A stretch of DNA of 64,000 bases from Euphorbia lathyris (taxonomy: Eukaryota; Streptophyta; Magnoliopsida; Malpighiales; Euphorbiaceae), in NCBI RefSeq assembly GCF_963576675.1, contig NC_088916.1, positions 3,239,001 to 3,303,000 on the forward strand, given 5' to 3'. The position numbers were made by a program, and so were the translations under genes. Positions 33,882 through 46,315 of this stretch are shown here, piece by piece; position 1 is the stretch's first letter; each line of letters begins with the position of its first letter. A model generated the notes under the pieces. That model was given only the letters and a program-made list of their open reading frames with translations, had not been told where the DNA came from and searched no databases.

Positions 33882-34067
33882 TGTTTTAGGCTTTCGCCAA
33901 AAATTTCAATACATTTTTCTTATAACCCGATTCACATTTATTTTATTTATTTATTTATTTTCCACTTATCCTTTATGCTTTGCTTTTATTTCATTTATTT
34001 TCCTGTTCTTTCTTTGTTCAATTACTAACTTGATTTCATCATTTTTACCTATAAGTATTCACGAAGA

Positions 34068-36976
34068 ATGCCTCCTAGAAAGAACACGGGGAAAGATCCC
34101 ATCCCATCGGACTCCGAAGAGAGTCAAAATCAGAACCGGGACCAGAGCAATGAACCTCGTATGCCCGAAGGCGGTGCGGCTGAGACCATGAACAATAGCG
34201 GAGGTGCAAACCAACAACCACCTCAAGGCTCACCCTCATTTGACCTAACACCCTTTTTTACGAAATTAGAAAACCAAATCGACCAATTCCTACGCGGGTT
34301 TTCACAATCCATGAAGGAAAGTCATGAGGACATATGCAAGGCAATGCAAGCCAACAACGAGGTGGGAAACAATTCCAATAAAGGATCGGCTCTCGAGGAA
34401 AGGATCGTTGATTTAACCGGAGAGATCAGTAAAATCCCGGAAAAGTGCGCCGAGTTGTTCACACAAAGGTCGACATCTCAAGGACCGGGAGATTGCGGGA
34501 AGAAAACACTGACATCGGGGCTGGGGAAAGGTATACCCCGCCACCAGCTCGAGAAGAGAATCTCAGGTTCAATGAGCGCGGGGACAGGATCAGCCCAGAA
34601 CCTACTCAAGTCCCGCCACCTCAACAACAATTTAGATCTCACACAGGACCTAGCAACCATGCCGAACATTACGTGGAAAGCTATGCTCGTAATGTGGGGG
34701 GCAATGTGAGACAAGCCAACTTTCACCCACAACGGACGACGAATACACGCATGGAGCCCACCACCGCCAACAACTTGGGAGAGACCCAACGCATAAGAAA
34801 CATCATCCAAGAGATCTACGGGCCAGTCGTGAGGGAAGTATACCGACCCGAATTCCAGAAACCCTATCCACGACACTATGATCAGTTATACCCGTTTCCC
34901 CACAATTTTAGAGTGCCTGATTTCACTTTATTTTCAGGGGAAGAAGGGCAATCCACCATGGAGCATGTGGCACGTTTCACCTTTCAGTGCAGTGGTTTAA
35001 GCATGGACACGAACTTCGACATGTTACGCTTGCGGTTATTCCCAGGTTCACTAACGGGACCAGCTTTCTCTTGGTACACCACCTTACCATCCGGATCCAT
35101 TCTTGGGTGGGAGCAAATGGAAAGACTGTTCCACAACCAATTTTATCGGACAGAGCCCGAGGTCTGTGTTGCGGAGCTGTCCCGAATGACACAGCGGCAT
35201 GGAGAACCGGTTGAAGATTTTATCAACCGATTCAAAAAGATGCGACATCGTTGTCGAATCAACATCCCCGAGGTCGAGTTCGTGAAGATTGCCCAACGTG
35301 GGTTGGAATTCGAAAACTGGAAGAAGTTTCAGGGGATAGATTTCCGCGATTACTACGAGTTGGTGGCCAAGGTTTCCGAGTACGAGGAGTTGATGAGGGA
35401 AGATCATCGACGCAAGAAGAACTCTGTGGGAAGCTACTAAGGGGAGGTACAAACGCATGAGGTAGCCATTGCCGACTTAACAAACACCGGGTCTCGAACG
35501 TGTCCTGTGTTGTTAAAGAATCCCAAAGCACCGGAGGTGGTCAAGAGGATCCCAACCACCCAATATACGTTTGACGTCTCGAAGACAGAAGAGATCTTCG
35601 ACTACCTGCTAAAGGAACAATTCATCACGCTGCCTCCTAGACATGTGATCCCATCCAAAGAGGAAATACGCGGACGAAACTACTGTAAGTATCATGACAA
35701 CTGGAGCCACAACACTCAAGCATGTTTTGGTTTTAGAAATGCCGTGCAGGATAGGATTAACCGCGGGATACTCCAATTCCCGAAAAAGAAAGAAAGCATG
35801 CTGATCGACGAGGACCCATTCCCAGTAGCCAACATGGTCAATGCCACTTCACTAGTGTGGGGGGGCAAAGGAAAGCAACAGGGCGACGTGAAAACTCGAC
35901 AAGTATGGGTACCAAAAGCGACGCCATCTAAGTCGGAGAACAGCTCAAAGCAGTCACAAAATGCGAAAAAAAGAGACGTGCAACAACAACGGCCACGTTT
36001 CGTGACACCCGCGAGCACGTCACCCCTCAATCAATGGCAATTAAATTGCCACAAGAAATTTCCAAGGCCTCTCTCCAGGAATGCAAAGAGAAGATTAAGG
36101 AAGAGAGAGGCAGAAAAGAGAAATAGTCAAAAGGAGTCATCCAGCGTCAACTCCAACGATGCGAAAAGAGGAGGAAAAAACCAAGAGAAGAACCTCCAGA
36201 TCCGGGTTGGAGATTTTATCATACGGGTAGATGGTGCAGCTACCTCTTTAATCTTACCTTCAGACTTTAGAAGCGACGGCATTAAGAAGGAAATCCTCAA
36301 GCCTAAGCACAAGGAACAAGAGGACAGTACACCAAAAGAATCAGGTGAAGAGGGCATGAAGAGGATTTACTTTGACAAACCCACTCCGAGGATGACTCGC
36401 CATATCAAACCTCTATACGTCAAGGCCCATGTAGATGGCAAACCAATTTCCAGGGTGCTCATCGACAATGGATCAGCCGTTAACATCATGCCAATGAAGA
36501 TGGTCCTAGCCTTAGGGAAATCAGAGGAAGATATAATCTCATCAGAGGTATCAGTTTCAGCCTTCATGGGAGAAATTGCAAAGACATACGTCGTCCTACC
36601 ATTGGAACTCACCGTGGGTTCTCATACCGCCATGGCCGCTTTCTTCGTGGTAAATTCAACCGCGAGTTATCAAGCACTGTTAGGGAGAGATTGGATTCAC
36701 TCCAACTCATGCATCCCATCGTCTTTGCACCAACTTCTTCTGTTTTGGAAGGGTGACAAGGTGGAAGTCATCCGGGCAAACGAGAAACCATTTGAAACCT
36801 ACTCAGATGTGGTCGAGGCGAGACTATACGAGGAATCTGTAGGCCCAATCCGAGTAGGATCCAAGTACAAAGAGCAATCATGTGGCGAAGAAATCAAGAA
36901 CATCCTAAGGCCAACGGCAATCGTGCCCCGCCGAAGGCCATTCCGTGATGAACCAATAATTGAAGAAATTCCATGA
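34068..36976 (+). pseudogene. Gypsy gag-protease, broken
   Basis: Starts at 34068 (MPPRKNTGKD). The capsid region lies in 34445-35440 (FTLFSGEEGQSTMEHV, FSWYTTLPSGSI, QRGLEF). A zinc-knuckle-like CKYHDNWSHNTQAC follows near 35690 and a pepsin-like protease near 36450-36700 (IDNGSAVNIMP, LLGRDWI). Breaks: frame change near 34450-34500, TAA at 35438-35440, and a frame change near 36970. The protease motif has Asp-Asn-Gly where Asp-Ser/Thr-Gly is usual, so its activity is doubtful. Family role: particle formation and polyprotein cutting. Confidence 0.88.
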
Positions 36977-39900
36977 TCAAGACAACATCCGGAAAAGAAG
37001 CGGTGGCTTCAGCCGTTATATCAAAACTGAATGCACAATAACTAGCGGAGAAACTATACCAGGAGAACGACATGAAGGTCTCAGAAATCAAAGTACCCAA
37101 AGGAGTAGCAGAACTAGATCCTCAAGGAGAAGAAATCCAGTTACAAGATCTGAAAAGGGCGAACCCGAAGTTAGAAGATGAAGGTTCCATGGCAGTCGAT
37201 CCTCTGGACGAAGTGAACCTAGGGACAGAAGAGAAACCACGGGTTACATTTATCAGCAGCCTGCTACGCCCAACGTTAAAGGAAGCTATCATCGTTTTGC
37301 TACGAGAGTTCAAAGACTGTTTCGCGTGGAATTACGACGAAATGCCCGGATTAAGCAAAGACGTGGTGGAACATAGGTAGCCAAACAAACCGGAGTTCAA
37401 ATCCTTCAAGCAACCAACAAGAAGGATGAGCAAAGAGGTTGAAGGCAAGGTGAAGGAAGAAATAGAAAAGTTGTTCAAAGCGAAGTTCATCAGACCGGCA
37501 AAATACGCGGAGTGGCTATCAAACGTCGTGCCCGTAGTAAAAAAGAACGGTAAATTACGCGTATGCATAGATTTCCGCGATCTAAATCTAGCTACGCCAA
37601 AAGACATCTATGTGATGCCTATCGCCGACATGCTAGTAGACGATGTGTCCAAAAATGAATTAATATCCCTTTGCGATTGCTATGCGGGGTATAACCAAAT
37701 TCCCATCGCCGAAGAAGACATTGCAAAAACTGCGTTTCGATGCCCATGGTCAATCGGCACGTTTGAATGGGTCGTCATGCCATTCGGATTAAAGAATGCC
37801 GGCGCCACATACCAAAGAGCAATGAATGCCATCTTTCACGATTTACTCGGCACCTCTATGGAGGTATACATGGACGACATCGTTATCAAATCCAAGCGAG
37901 AGGCAGAACACGTCGGCCATTTGAGGAAGAGTTTCGAGCGGATGCGTAAATACAATTTGAAACTCAATCCTCTAAAGTGCGCCTTCGGGGTCAAAGCAGG
38001 AAACTTCCTCGGATTTCTGGTCCATCAAAGAGGGATCGAGATTGACGACAATAAGGCGAAAGCAATCAAAGAAGCGCAACCTCCGAAGAACAAGAAGGAG
38101 TTGCAACGGTTCTTGGGCCAAGTAAACTACTTGAGACGATTCATATCAAACTTGGCTGGAAAGTCCAGAGCATTCTCAGATCTGTTAAGACTCAAAGACG
38201 AAGAAAGCTTCAAGTGGGACGGCAAGCATCAAACGGCATTCGAAGAGATCAAAACCTACTTGAGTAATCCACCTGTGTTGATGCCACTAAGGGAGGATAC
38301 TCCACTCAAGCTCTATATATCAGCAATCGACCAGTCAATTGGATGCTTACTTGCCCAAGACAATGCAAACCGTCATGAGCAAGCCATCTACTATCTAAGT
38401 CGAACCTTGCTATCGGCGGAGACAAGATACAGCCCAGTCGAGAAGACATGCTTGGCCCTTTACTTCGCTTGCACAAAGTTGAGGCATTACTTGCTCAAAG
38501 CGAGAGTTTATGTGATTGCCAACACCGACTTGATCAAGTACATGCTGAACCAGCCTATCCTCTCAGGAAGAATAGGAAAATGGTCACTAGCATTGGCCGA
38601 GTTCACTTTGGTATACCTCCCGCAATCCTCAATAAAAGGGAAAGCAATTGCAGATTTTATGGCTGACCACCCAACCAATTTTCAATATCCCGAAGAAGCA
38701 GAACTGCCAATTTATCTCACGCGCAAAGATCCGTGGCAGTTGAAGTTCGACGGTTCAAGCACAGACAGTTCCAACGGAGCAGGAGTGATCATCACAGCCC
38801 CATCCGGGACTAAGACAATATTAGCGGTAAACTTGGATTTTGAGTGCACGAACAACCAGGCTGAGTATGAAGCTCTAATCATCGGCTTAGAGATCTTGAA
38901 AGACCTAGGAGCAAAAGAGGTCAAGATTTTCGGCGATTCACAGTTAGTCATACGGCACCTGACAGGAGAATATAAATGCTTAAGTTTATCCTTGCTACCT
39001 TATTTCGCGTTTGCAATTCAACTTTTGGAAATGTTTGATGAGGTCAGTTTGGAGCATATTCCAAGAAATGACAATTGGGAAGCCGACGAGTTAGCCCAAA
39101 TCGCTTCTGGAATGAAGATCTCCAAAGAAACAACGTACAAGGTCGTCATCATTAGAAGACAAGGTCATCCATCCGTGGCAGACAGAGGTGTCCAGTTTGA
39201 ATCGTTCGACATCGACATCAACTTAGCTCAGGATTGGAGGAAACCCTTTACCGACTACCTCAACGACCCATCCAAAAAAGTAAAATATTCATTGAGCATT
39301 CAATATCGAAATTACATGTTGATGGCAGGTGATTTATACCGTAAGAGCTACGACGGAATGCTACTCAAATGTCTCGGCTTCCCAAAAGCAATGGAAGTCA
39401 TGAAGCAAGTCCATGAAGGCATATGCGAAGCGCACCAATCCGGAAGGAGAATGCGATGGCTTATCAATCGCCATGGATACTTCTGACCAACGATCCTGCG
39501 TGATTGCATCGCATATGCGAAGGGTTGCAAAAAGTGTCAAATGTATGGCCAAATCCAACGAGTCCCGTCAGAAGAATTGCACTCAGTAGTGAAGCCGTGG
39601 CCATTTAGAGGATGGGCTATTGATCTAATGGGGAAAATATTCCCAGCTTCATCAAAAGGTCATTGTTTCATCATAGTGGCCACAGATTACTTTTCCAAAT
39701 GGGTGGAAGCAGCACCAATGAAACAAGTCGGCCAAACACAAGTGATACGGTTCATCAAAGAGAACTTGATTCATAGATTCGGAATCCCAGAATCCATCAC
39801 CACGGATCAGGGGACCATGTTCACGGGCGAAGATATGAACGAGTTCGTAGAAGAGTACGGGATTAAGTTGATTCACTCTACCCCATTTTATGCACAAGCG

Positions 39901-40542
39901 AATGGTCAAGCTGAGGCGTCCAACAAGATCTTGATCCAAATCTTAGAAAAGATGCTAGAAGACAATCCTAGAGAATGGCACAAAGTTCTCTCAGAGACAC
40001 TGTGGGCCATACGAACGTCTAAGACACGAGCGACCGGAGTCAGTCCATTTTTTCTAACATTTGGTCATGATGCAGTAATACCACTAGAAGTTATTGTGCC
40101 TTCATTACGAGTAATGCGTCAGAATGACTTGGAGCCAGACAATTACGTACAAGCCATGACCATGGAACTTGAAGATTTGGACTACGAAAGGCAAAAAGCG
40201 CTCGATCGTATGATGATCCAAAAGAAGAAAGTGGAAGACGTGTACAACAGGAAAGTCAAAAAGAAAAGCTTCAGAGAAGGCGAACTAGTGTAGAAGTTAA
40301 TCCTACCAATTGGGACGAAAGACCGTGAGTTTGGAAAGTGGTCGCCCAACTGGGAAGGACCATTCCAAATCCACAAAGTGCTTCCCGGGAACGCGTATTG
40401 GTTAAAGAGCTTGGGCGGAGAACCACACAGGAGATACATCAACGGCAAATACTTGAAGAAATATTTCCAAAGTATGTGGGACGTAATTGATGTAGCAACC
40501 AGCCCACAAGATGTAGAAGAGGCTCGACTACACGGGGCGTGA
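36973..40542 (+). pseudogene. Gypsy pol: RT, two RNase H domains, integrase; broken by stops
   Basis: One frame with stops. RT (37426 onward) has CIDFRDLN, CYAGYNQIP, FGLKNAGATYQRAM and the catalytic YMDD at about residue 148 of that segment. A weakly conserved Ty3 RNase H (about 38290-38680) is followed by an archaeal-type RNase H (about 38730-38970: FDGSS, NNQAEYEAL, GDSQLV). Integrase (39541-40293) has the D, D, E residues in AIDLMG, TTDQGT and GQAEASNK. Stops: TAA near 37040, TAG at 37378-37380, TGA at 39484-39486 and TAG at 40291-40293; the last two replace Trp. It ends with TGA at 40540-40542. Confidence 0.92.
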
Positions 40543-41060
40543 CACCAAAGACGCCACACGTGAAATACACCGATAAAGCATTTCAGGTTCAGAAGCACCA
40601 ACACGCGGGGCGTATTCGTGAATACGCGGGGCGTACCTCTCTGCGCAAGGCGTAATGCCAAAGACGCCATGCGTGAAACGCATCAACAAGACGCCTCAGG
40701 ATCAGGAACACAAATACACGGGGCGTCCTTACTTCACGCGCGGCGTAAACCAATCATGCACAAAAGAAACGCTCCAGGAGCAAGAACACGCGGAGCGTAT
40801 ATTCTCATACGCGGGGCGTGTACTAGACATGTGTAAAAGAAACGCTCCAGGAACACAAACACGCGAGGCGTGTACTCCTATACGCGGGGCGTATGCCAAA
40901 CAAGCAGGACGTGCACCAAGACATACATAGAAGATACGCTCTAGAGGCTTGACTACGCGGGGCGTAATACCAAAGACGCCACGCGTAGTCATCGACGAAT
41001 ATACACTTCAGGGTCAGGGACACAAATACGCGGGGCGTGACCAGGTATACGCGGGGCGTG
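40530..41060 (+). repeat. GC-rich degenerate repeats built on ACGCGGGGCGT
   Basis: About a dozen copies of ACGCGGGGCGT or one-base variants, spaced 20-80 bp, within longer degenerate units (ccaaagacgccacgcgtg, then tcagg, then aacacaaatacgcggggcgt). The same units occupy 44545-44880 inside the 3' LTR. CpG density is far above that of the surroundings. Apparent frames here are artefacts. Confidence 0.8.
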
Positions 41061-41291
41061 AGCACTCTTTTTCTGGGCATTTACAAATATTCTGGGCATT
41101 CACATATTGTCTTTTCAAGTACTATAAATGGTCGTCAATAAAAGAATAAATATGCCATAACCAAAAAAGAGTGTATAGAGGACTTAGCAAATATTCAAAG
41201 GGCAATCAACTCACAAGGCCCATTCGTTCTACACAAATGAATGAAAGAATCAAAACAAAGATGAAAAGTACGGGCAACCCATGAACATGCC

Positions 41292-44167
41292 TCACGGAAA
41301 CAAACAAAAATCAGGCTTCGGGTATTTCGCCCAGGATTCGTAAAGTTTGGAGGCAGCCTCTTTATGTTGCTCACTCTGCCGGTGCCATGCCAACATTTCA
41401 TCATAATGATTGGCCAATCGATCCTTCTCACGTCCCAGCTCTTCCTCCATCCGCGGGAAACAAGCCCTAAACCCGGAGCTAGCTCTAACCATATCCTCCT
41501 TAAATGCTCGAGCCTCAGCCACCTCCTTCTCCAATACCGCAAGCCGCTCCTCTACAGCTGAAATTTTGACTAACCGTTGCCGATCCGCTTCTTCAGCATC
41601 AACCAAAGCATTAAACTTCTTGATGTAGGCCTCTAACTCTGCCATATTCGATCTAACTCGAGCTGCGAGACCTGCTGCCACGTTTTTCTCAGTAACATAG
41701 GACTGATAGCAAAATAATACGTGGTTCTTGGCGGATTTTAACGGCTCAGTTTTGAAGGGATGAGCACACACACCCATCATGAGGTCAAAATCAATCATAG
41801 CCCTTTCAACACGGGTCGGAGTCCAAGAGTCAAGACGAGAGGCGACAAGCTTACTGAGATTGGCACGAGCATCACTCAAAGAATCATCGATAGGCAGAGA
41901 TGAGTCAGCTACGGTGTTAGACGGTCCTTCCAGAAACGAAAAATCCAAACCAGCAAAAGGATTATCAGCCTTAAGGCCGACAGGAACTAATGGAGGGCGC
42001 ACTAGAGCTGATTCCTATCATTTTCACAAAGGAAATTTCAATCAATCAACATGACTCAAACATCCCAAGCATAGTTCATAAACAGAGTCACAAATCATAC
42101 AAACCTGAGACAATGGTGCAGTAATCAATCGGTTTAAAGAAGAGGCAGAAGGAAGATGTGTTCGTGCTGGAAGTTGCAATGGAGTCATGTCCGCCTCAGC
42201 TGAGCTATCATCAAGAGATAAGGTTCTAATCGAAGAAGTCACGTTCCAACGTGCCCCTAGTTGATCCAGTTGATCCAGCGCTCCATCCTCAAAACCAAAG
42301 TACAGGTCTTCGTCAGAATCAATTCTCTCTCCTGGTCTCACCGAAGGGCCTGCCGTGGTAGGTACCTGCCCTTCCCCATCCAATATGATTGCTTTGCCTT
42401 TGCCTTTTTCGTTTGTCTCAAGAGCATTCGGAACCAGAAGAGTCAGATTGTTATCCTTCCCCGAGCTACCGCTCGAATCTAAAAAAAAAAAAAGAAAAAA
42501 ACAACAAAATGAATAAATATATATACGTATACAAAATATACAAACAAAATAAAAAGAGCTTACCAACGGGTGGAACACACTGCTGAAAAACGGTATCCCA
42601 CCAAGCATCAAACGAAGGTCGATCCGACCCAAGCAAAAGTGGTCCCTGATCATAACCAGCGTACAAAATCGCAGCGGCTATATCTTCATCACTAGCTCCG
42701 TATCGCTGAGAGGGGGTAGGAAATGGGAGTGACCCTGGAATAGATTGAAAAAATCCTAATTGACGTGCCCAAAGGCAAGGCGCATACAAAGTCAGACCAG
42801 GATTCGATGACCTTGAGGTTCTAGTTCGGTTCACCCCATGGTGTAACCGACGTGTCGCACACATCGTCATCCACCATTCAGTACCTTCATGGGGGGCAGC
42901 AGACAAGTAAGAAAGTGCCCAGGATGGTAGACAGGAATTACTCTTATTCCAAAAGAGAAACAACTCATTGTGAGGAGATGGCACTAAAGTACGAAGAAAC
43001 CTCACGACCACACCAACGGCCAAACTCGAAGAGCTATAGCAAAGGTCTACACCAAGATGATCTGAAACCCCCACTGAGGAAACAGTAGCCAAATGAGGGA
43101 AGTAGACAAAAACCCACAGCTGTAACAACCACAAACCACCCCGAGGTTTTACAAATGGTCTACCCTCAACCGTAAGAGCCAGACGGTGAAAGGTTGAAGC
43201 TAGCAACATGGTGCCAAGAGCTAAACGACGGCCTGAAGCCAAAGCCTTAGCAATAATCAATATTTCAGCGGTAGGCCTAAGACCCAACGGCTCAAAAATG
43301 TAGTTGCTAAGCATCATCCACAGGAAATGCACATGATCTTCATCATCCAACTCCGCCTTATCCAATTTCTTCTTAATTATCTTGGCATACGTCCCAGCCT
43401 CTTTAGATAAGATGGCTTGCACTCCAGGAAATGCATGGGTATCTACACAACTTGGGACTTCCTCTCCAATGATAGGCAAACCCGTCAAAGCAACCACATC
43501 ACGTAAAGTGATAGACATCGGACCCAGCGGGAGAATCAATGAGTTGCATGACGGTGACCAATAATTCAAAACTCCTTCAAGCACATTCACACAAGGAGTA
43601 ATTTCATGACGAGTTAAATGAACGAAATTCCTGATGCCAACCTGATCCCAAACACTTGCATACCTCAGTTCTAAGCGATCTACAAGGTCATTCCACCCAG
43701 CGTAGCAACGAGGGAATACCAGACCTTTCCTATTCACAGGGAATTGATAGGTCTCCCTATGGAGGGCCAATTCGGTAGCACTACTCATGGGATAAGGGGG
43801 CAAAGGTGAGCTATTCATAGCAACAGGGCTGATGGTAAGGACACTATCCTGAAAACGAAGTGCAGACACAATCAATCAAAACCTAGGGATACTACCTTCA
43901 AATATATGATCATGAAATTATGAAAATTACCTCCCGCAAGCCAAGGGTTATGCCTAGGCGAGAATCAGCGCGAATGGTGTCAGAATACGAGTTCGCAGCT
44001 GTGACAGACAGATGCAAATTTCAGCAATACAATTCCATCGCCATGTAATAATTCTAAAATTCTTATGTTTTTATTCCAATTCAATCTATTTTCTCATAAA
44101 AAGCAAAAAGCAAAAAAAAATCAATCAAAAGAAAGAGATAAAGAAGAAAAATAGATTGCATACCCAT
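41292..44167 (-). CDS. Plant mobile domain (PMD) protein with coiled-coil tail, five exons, antisense
   Basis: Exons: 44167-44164 (ATG G), 43998-43931, 43848-42564, 42478-42105, 42014-41292; every intron is GT-AG and all phases fit, giving 817 residues. Splitting ATGG from the second exon gives a start MAANSYSDTIRAD. Exon 3 holds the PMD (aminotransferase-like, MAIN/MAIL family) fold: FPRCYAGWNDLVDRL, then LRDVVALTGLPIIGEEVP. Exon 4 is acidic and Ser-rich with GKGKAI. Exon 5 has heptads typical of a coiled coil (AVEERLAVLEKEVAEA). It lies antisense between pol and the 3' LTR of a Gypsy element. PMD proteins of hosts act in silencing and genome stability; the role here is unknown. I cannot see a clear promoter. 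Confidence 0.85.
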
Positions 44168-44398
44168 GCTTGAGAGACTGAGGACTTGATTTTGAGCGTT
44201 CTTGAGCTTGGGGAAAAGAAAATGGCAGAAACAAAAAATAACAAAAAAGAGAAAAAAGAAAATGAAGAGTTGTAAATAGATAGAGAGTTCTAATTCAAAT
44301 TTTAAAAATCCTGCAGGGTTCTTTATCTATTATCTTCAAAAGAAAAATAGTTAATAAAAACTTCTTTTGTACATAAATTTTACTAATTCATTTATGCA
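44168..44398. other. Leader of the antisense PMD gene
   Basis: Pyrimidine-rich on the minus strand, as in plant 5' UTRs, then AT-rich DNA up to the polypurine tract. No convincing TATA box was found. Confidence 0.4.
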
Positions 44399-44415
44399 CA
44401 AAAGAGGGGGGCAAT
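44399..44415 (+). promoter_or_regulatory. Polypurine tract of the Gypsy element
   Basis: aaaagaggggggcaat immediately before the 3' LTR start TGTTAGCCC; the expected plus-strand primer. Confidence 0.85.
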
Positions 44416-46315
44416 TGTTAGCCCAGAAAAATAAAATAATTATTTTTTATGTATATAAAAGCTTAGGTTATGTTTTTAAGATATAGTTTATATTTTCTGG
44501 AAATAATGTACGTATAAACTAAGCTTCAACCCGTGGGAAAATCCGGCACCACGCGGGGCGTATCCTCAATACGCAGCGCGTAAACAAGGCGTCCGGAGAA
44601 ATCAACGTCAAAACGCAAACACGCAGCGCGCCCTTCACCTTACGCGGGGCGTACTCTCTCACGCGGGATGTATTTGCCAATACGCCGTGCGTAAGACGCA
44701 TTCGCGGAGCATGCCAAGATCAGAGGCTACAAAACGCGGGGCGTATCTACAAGACGCGGGGCGTAATCCTTCACGCAGGACGCGGTACCAGAGACGCCAC
44801 GCGTGAAAACCATCAATGAAACGCACTAGGCCTAATGTCCGCCAACACGCAGGGCGTAGCAGAGCATACACGGGGCGTGTCGTCTCATCCAGAAGCAGTT
44901 AACGGCAGTTTGAGGAGGTTAAGTTAGTTAATTAGAGTTAGTTGGGTTTGGTTAAGTTAGTTGGTGACTATTTACCAAAATACCACTGATTATTTACCAA
45001 AATGCCACTCTAAAAAACTATAAATAGACCCCCTCCCCTTCCTTATTTTTCACACTCAACACAAACACAAACCCCTCTCTAAAGGTCCCTTTCAATGCTC
45101 TCTCTTTTCTAGTTCTAAGTTTTAAGTTCTTAGCTTCTAGTTCTTCAAGTTCTTCAAGTTTTTCCTTTTTGTTCTTCAGTTTTTCTTAGCTTCGATTCTC
45201 TTTTAAGCTTTCTTTAGTTCTAATTCAAGTTCCAATAGTCTTTCTTTCAAGTTTCTCAATTCAATTTAGCATTCCTAAGCTGTTACTCTGCTCAATTTTA
45301 AATTAGAATTTCATTTCCAAATCAATTTTCCAGATTCGTCCAATCGTTTTCAAAGCCCGATTCCGTCCATTTTAAATCATTTTTTGCCTTCGATCCCTAC
45401 GACAAAGTTGTTCCTGACGTCTTGAATTTCAATCTAGTGTTTTTAATTTCCCAATTCCGTGCGCAAAAACTATAGTTACACGCTGATCTTTCCAGCTCAA
45501 ATTCTTTTAGTTACTCTGCCCAGATTTTTCCAGATTCGTCCAGTCATTTTCAACTCTCAATTTCGTCCATTTCCAATTCGTTTTAGCCTTTGATCTCTTA
45601 TACAAAGTTGTTCCTGACATTCTGAAGTTCAATTTGCACTATTTACTCGTCCAATTCCGCGTTCTTAAACACCCAAACGAACCTCCTGAAGTTAAGGTCT
45701 AAATCTGCCCCATTTGCCTACCAACGTTTTGCCATTGCACCAAGCACATACTGTACGGGCCCGACCAGTTGCAGCTCTCCAAGGACCTCACGCCGACGCC
45801 AAAATTCAACATCAATCCGAGATAGCTATTATGGCTCCGAGTTTGTTGTTGAATTCCAATTTATTTTAATTGCATTTCAATTCCTTGTATTTGATTTGTT
45901 ATTCCATTTCAGTTGAATCAGCTATATGTTTAGTATAGAAGTTTTTCAATTGTAATTCATTTCCAATTTCATGTTTCAAACACTTATTCAATCAATAAAA
46001 TACCATTTTCACCAAATCTTGTGTCAATTTCGCACTTTAAATTCCTTTATTTTCTCGTCTTCAATTTACCCGCATTAGCTTAAATAAAACAATTTATCTA
46101 GCAAAGTTTCTATAACGGCGCTAGAGACCCAAGAGGGACTTTTTCAATCCTTGCGTCCCTCGCCAATCGCTTCGTTTAAGATTTCAAATTTTGGCGCGCA
46201 ATTCCATAAACTTAATCGCCTTTAATATTTTGAGAAATAATTTCTCTGGCACGCCCGCACCCTAACCACACGTGACAAGGTTGAAATTAGCATATTCGCA
46301 AAAATATCGCTAACA
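44416..46315 (+). repeat. 3' LTR of the Gypsy element, complete
   Basis: 1,900 bp, TGTTAGCCC to CGCTAACA. The first part (44545-44880) carries the ACGCGGGGCGT repeats; the TATA box is at 45019-45026. It gives the full LTR that the 5' copy has lost. Confidence 0.93.

Larger units (their letters stand above)
32190..46315 (+). mobile_element. Tat-lineage Gypsy LTR retrotransposon
   Basis: Plus-strand Ty3/Gypsy element: 5' LTR (truncated), primer site, gag, protease, RT, RNase H, a second archaeal-type RNase H, integrase, a GC-rich repeat zone, an antisense PMD gene, polypurine tract, complete 3' LTR. The dual RNase H and the long region between pol and the 3' LTR are marks of the Tat/Ogre/Retand lineage. 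The LTR parts in common differ by about 14 substitutions in 1.53 kb by eye, so the element is young. No target duplication can be tested because the left end is missing. Confidence 0.93.

Noticed and set aside
40618..41149. Overlapping frames on both strands
   Set aside because: Artefacts of the ACGCGGGGCGT repeats, which lack stops in several frames.
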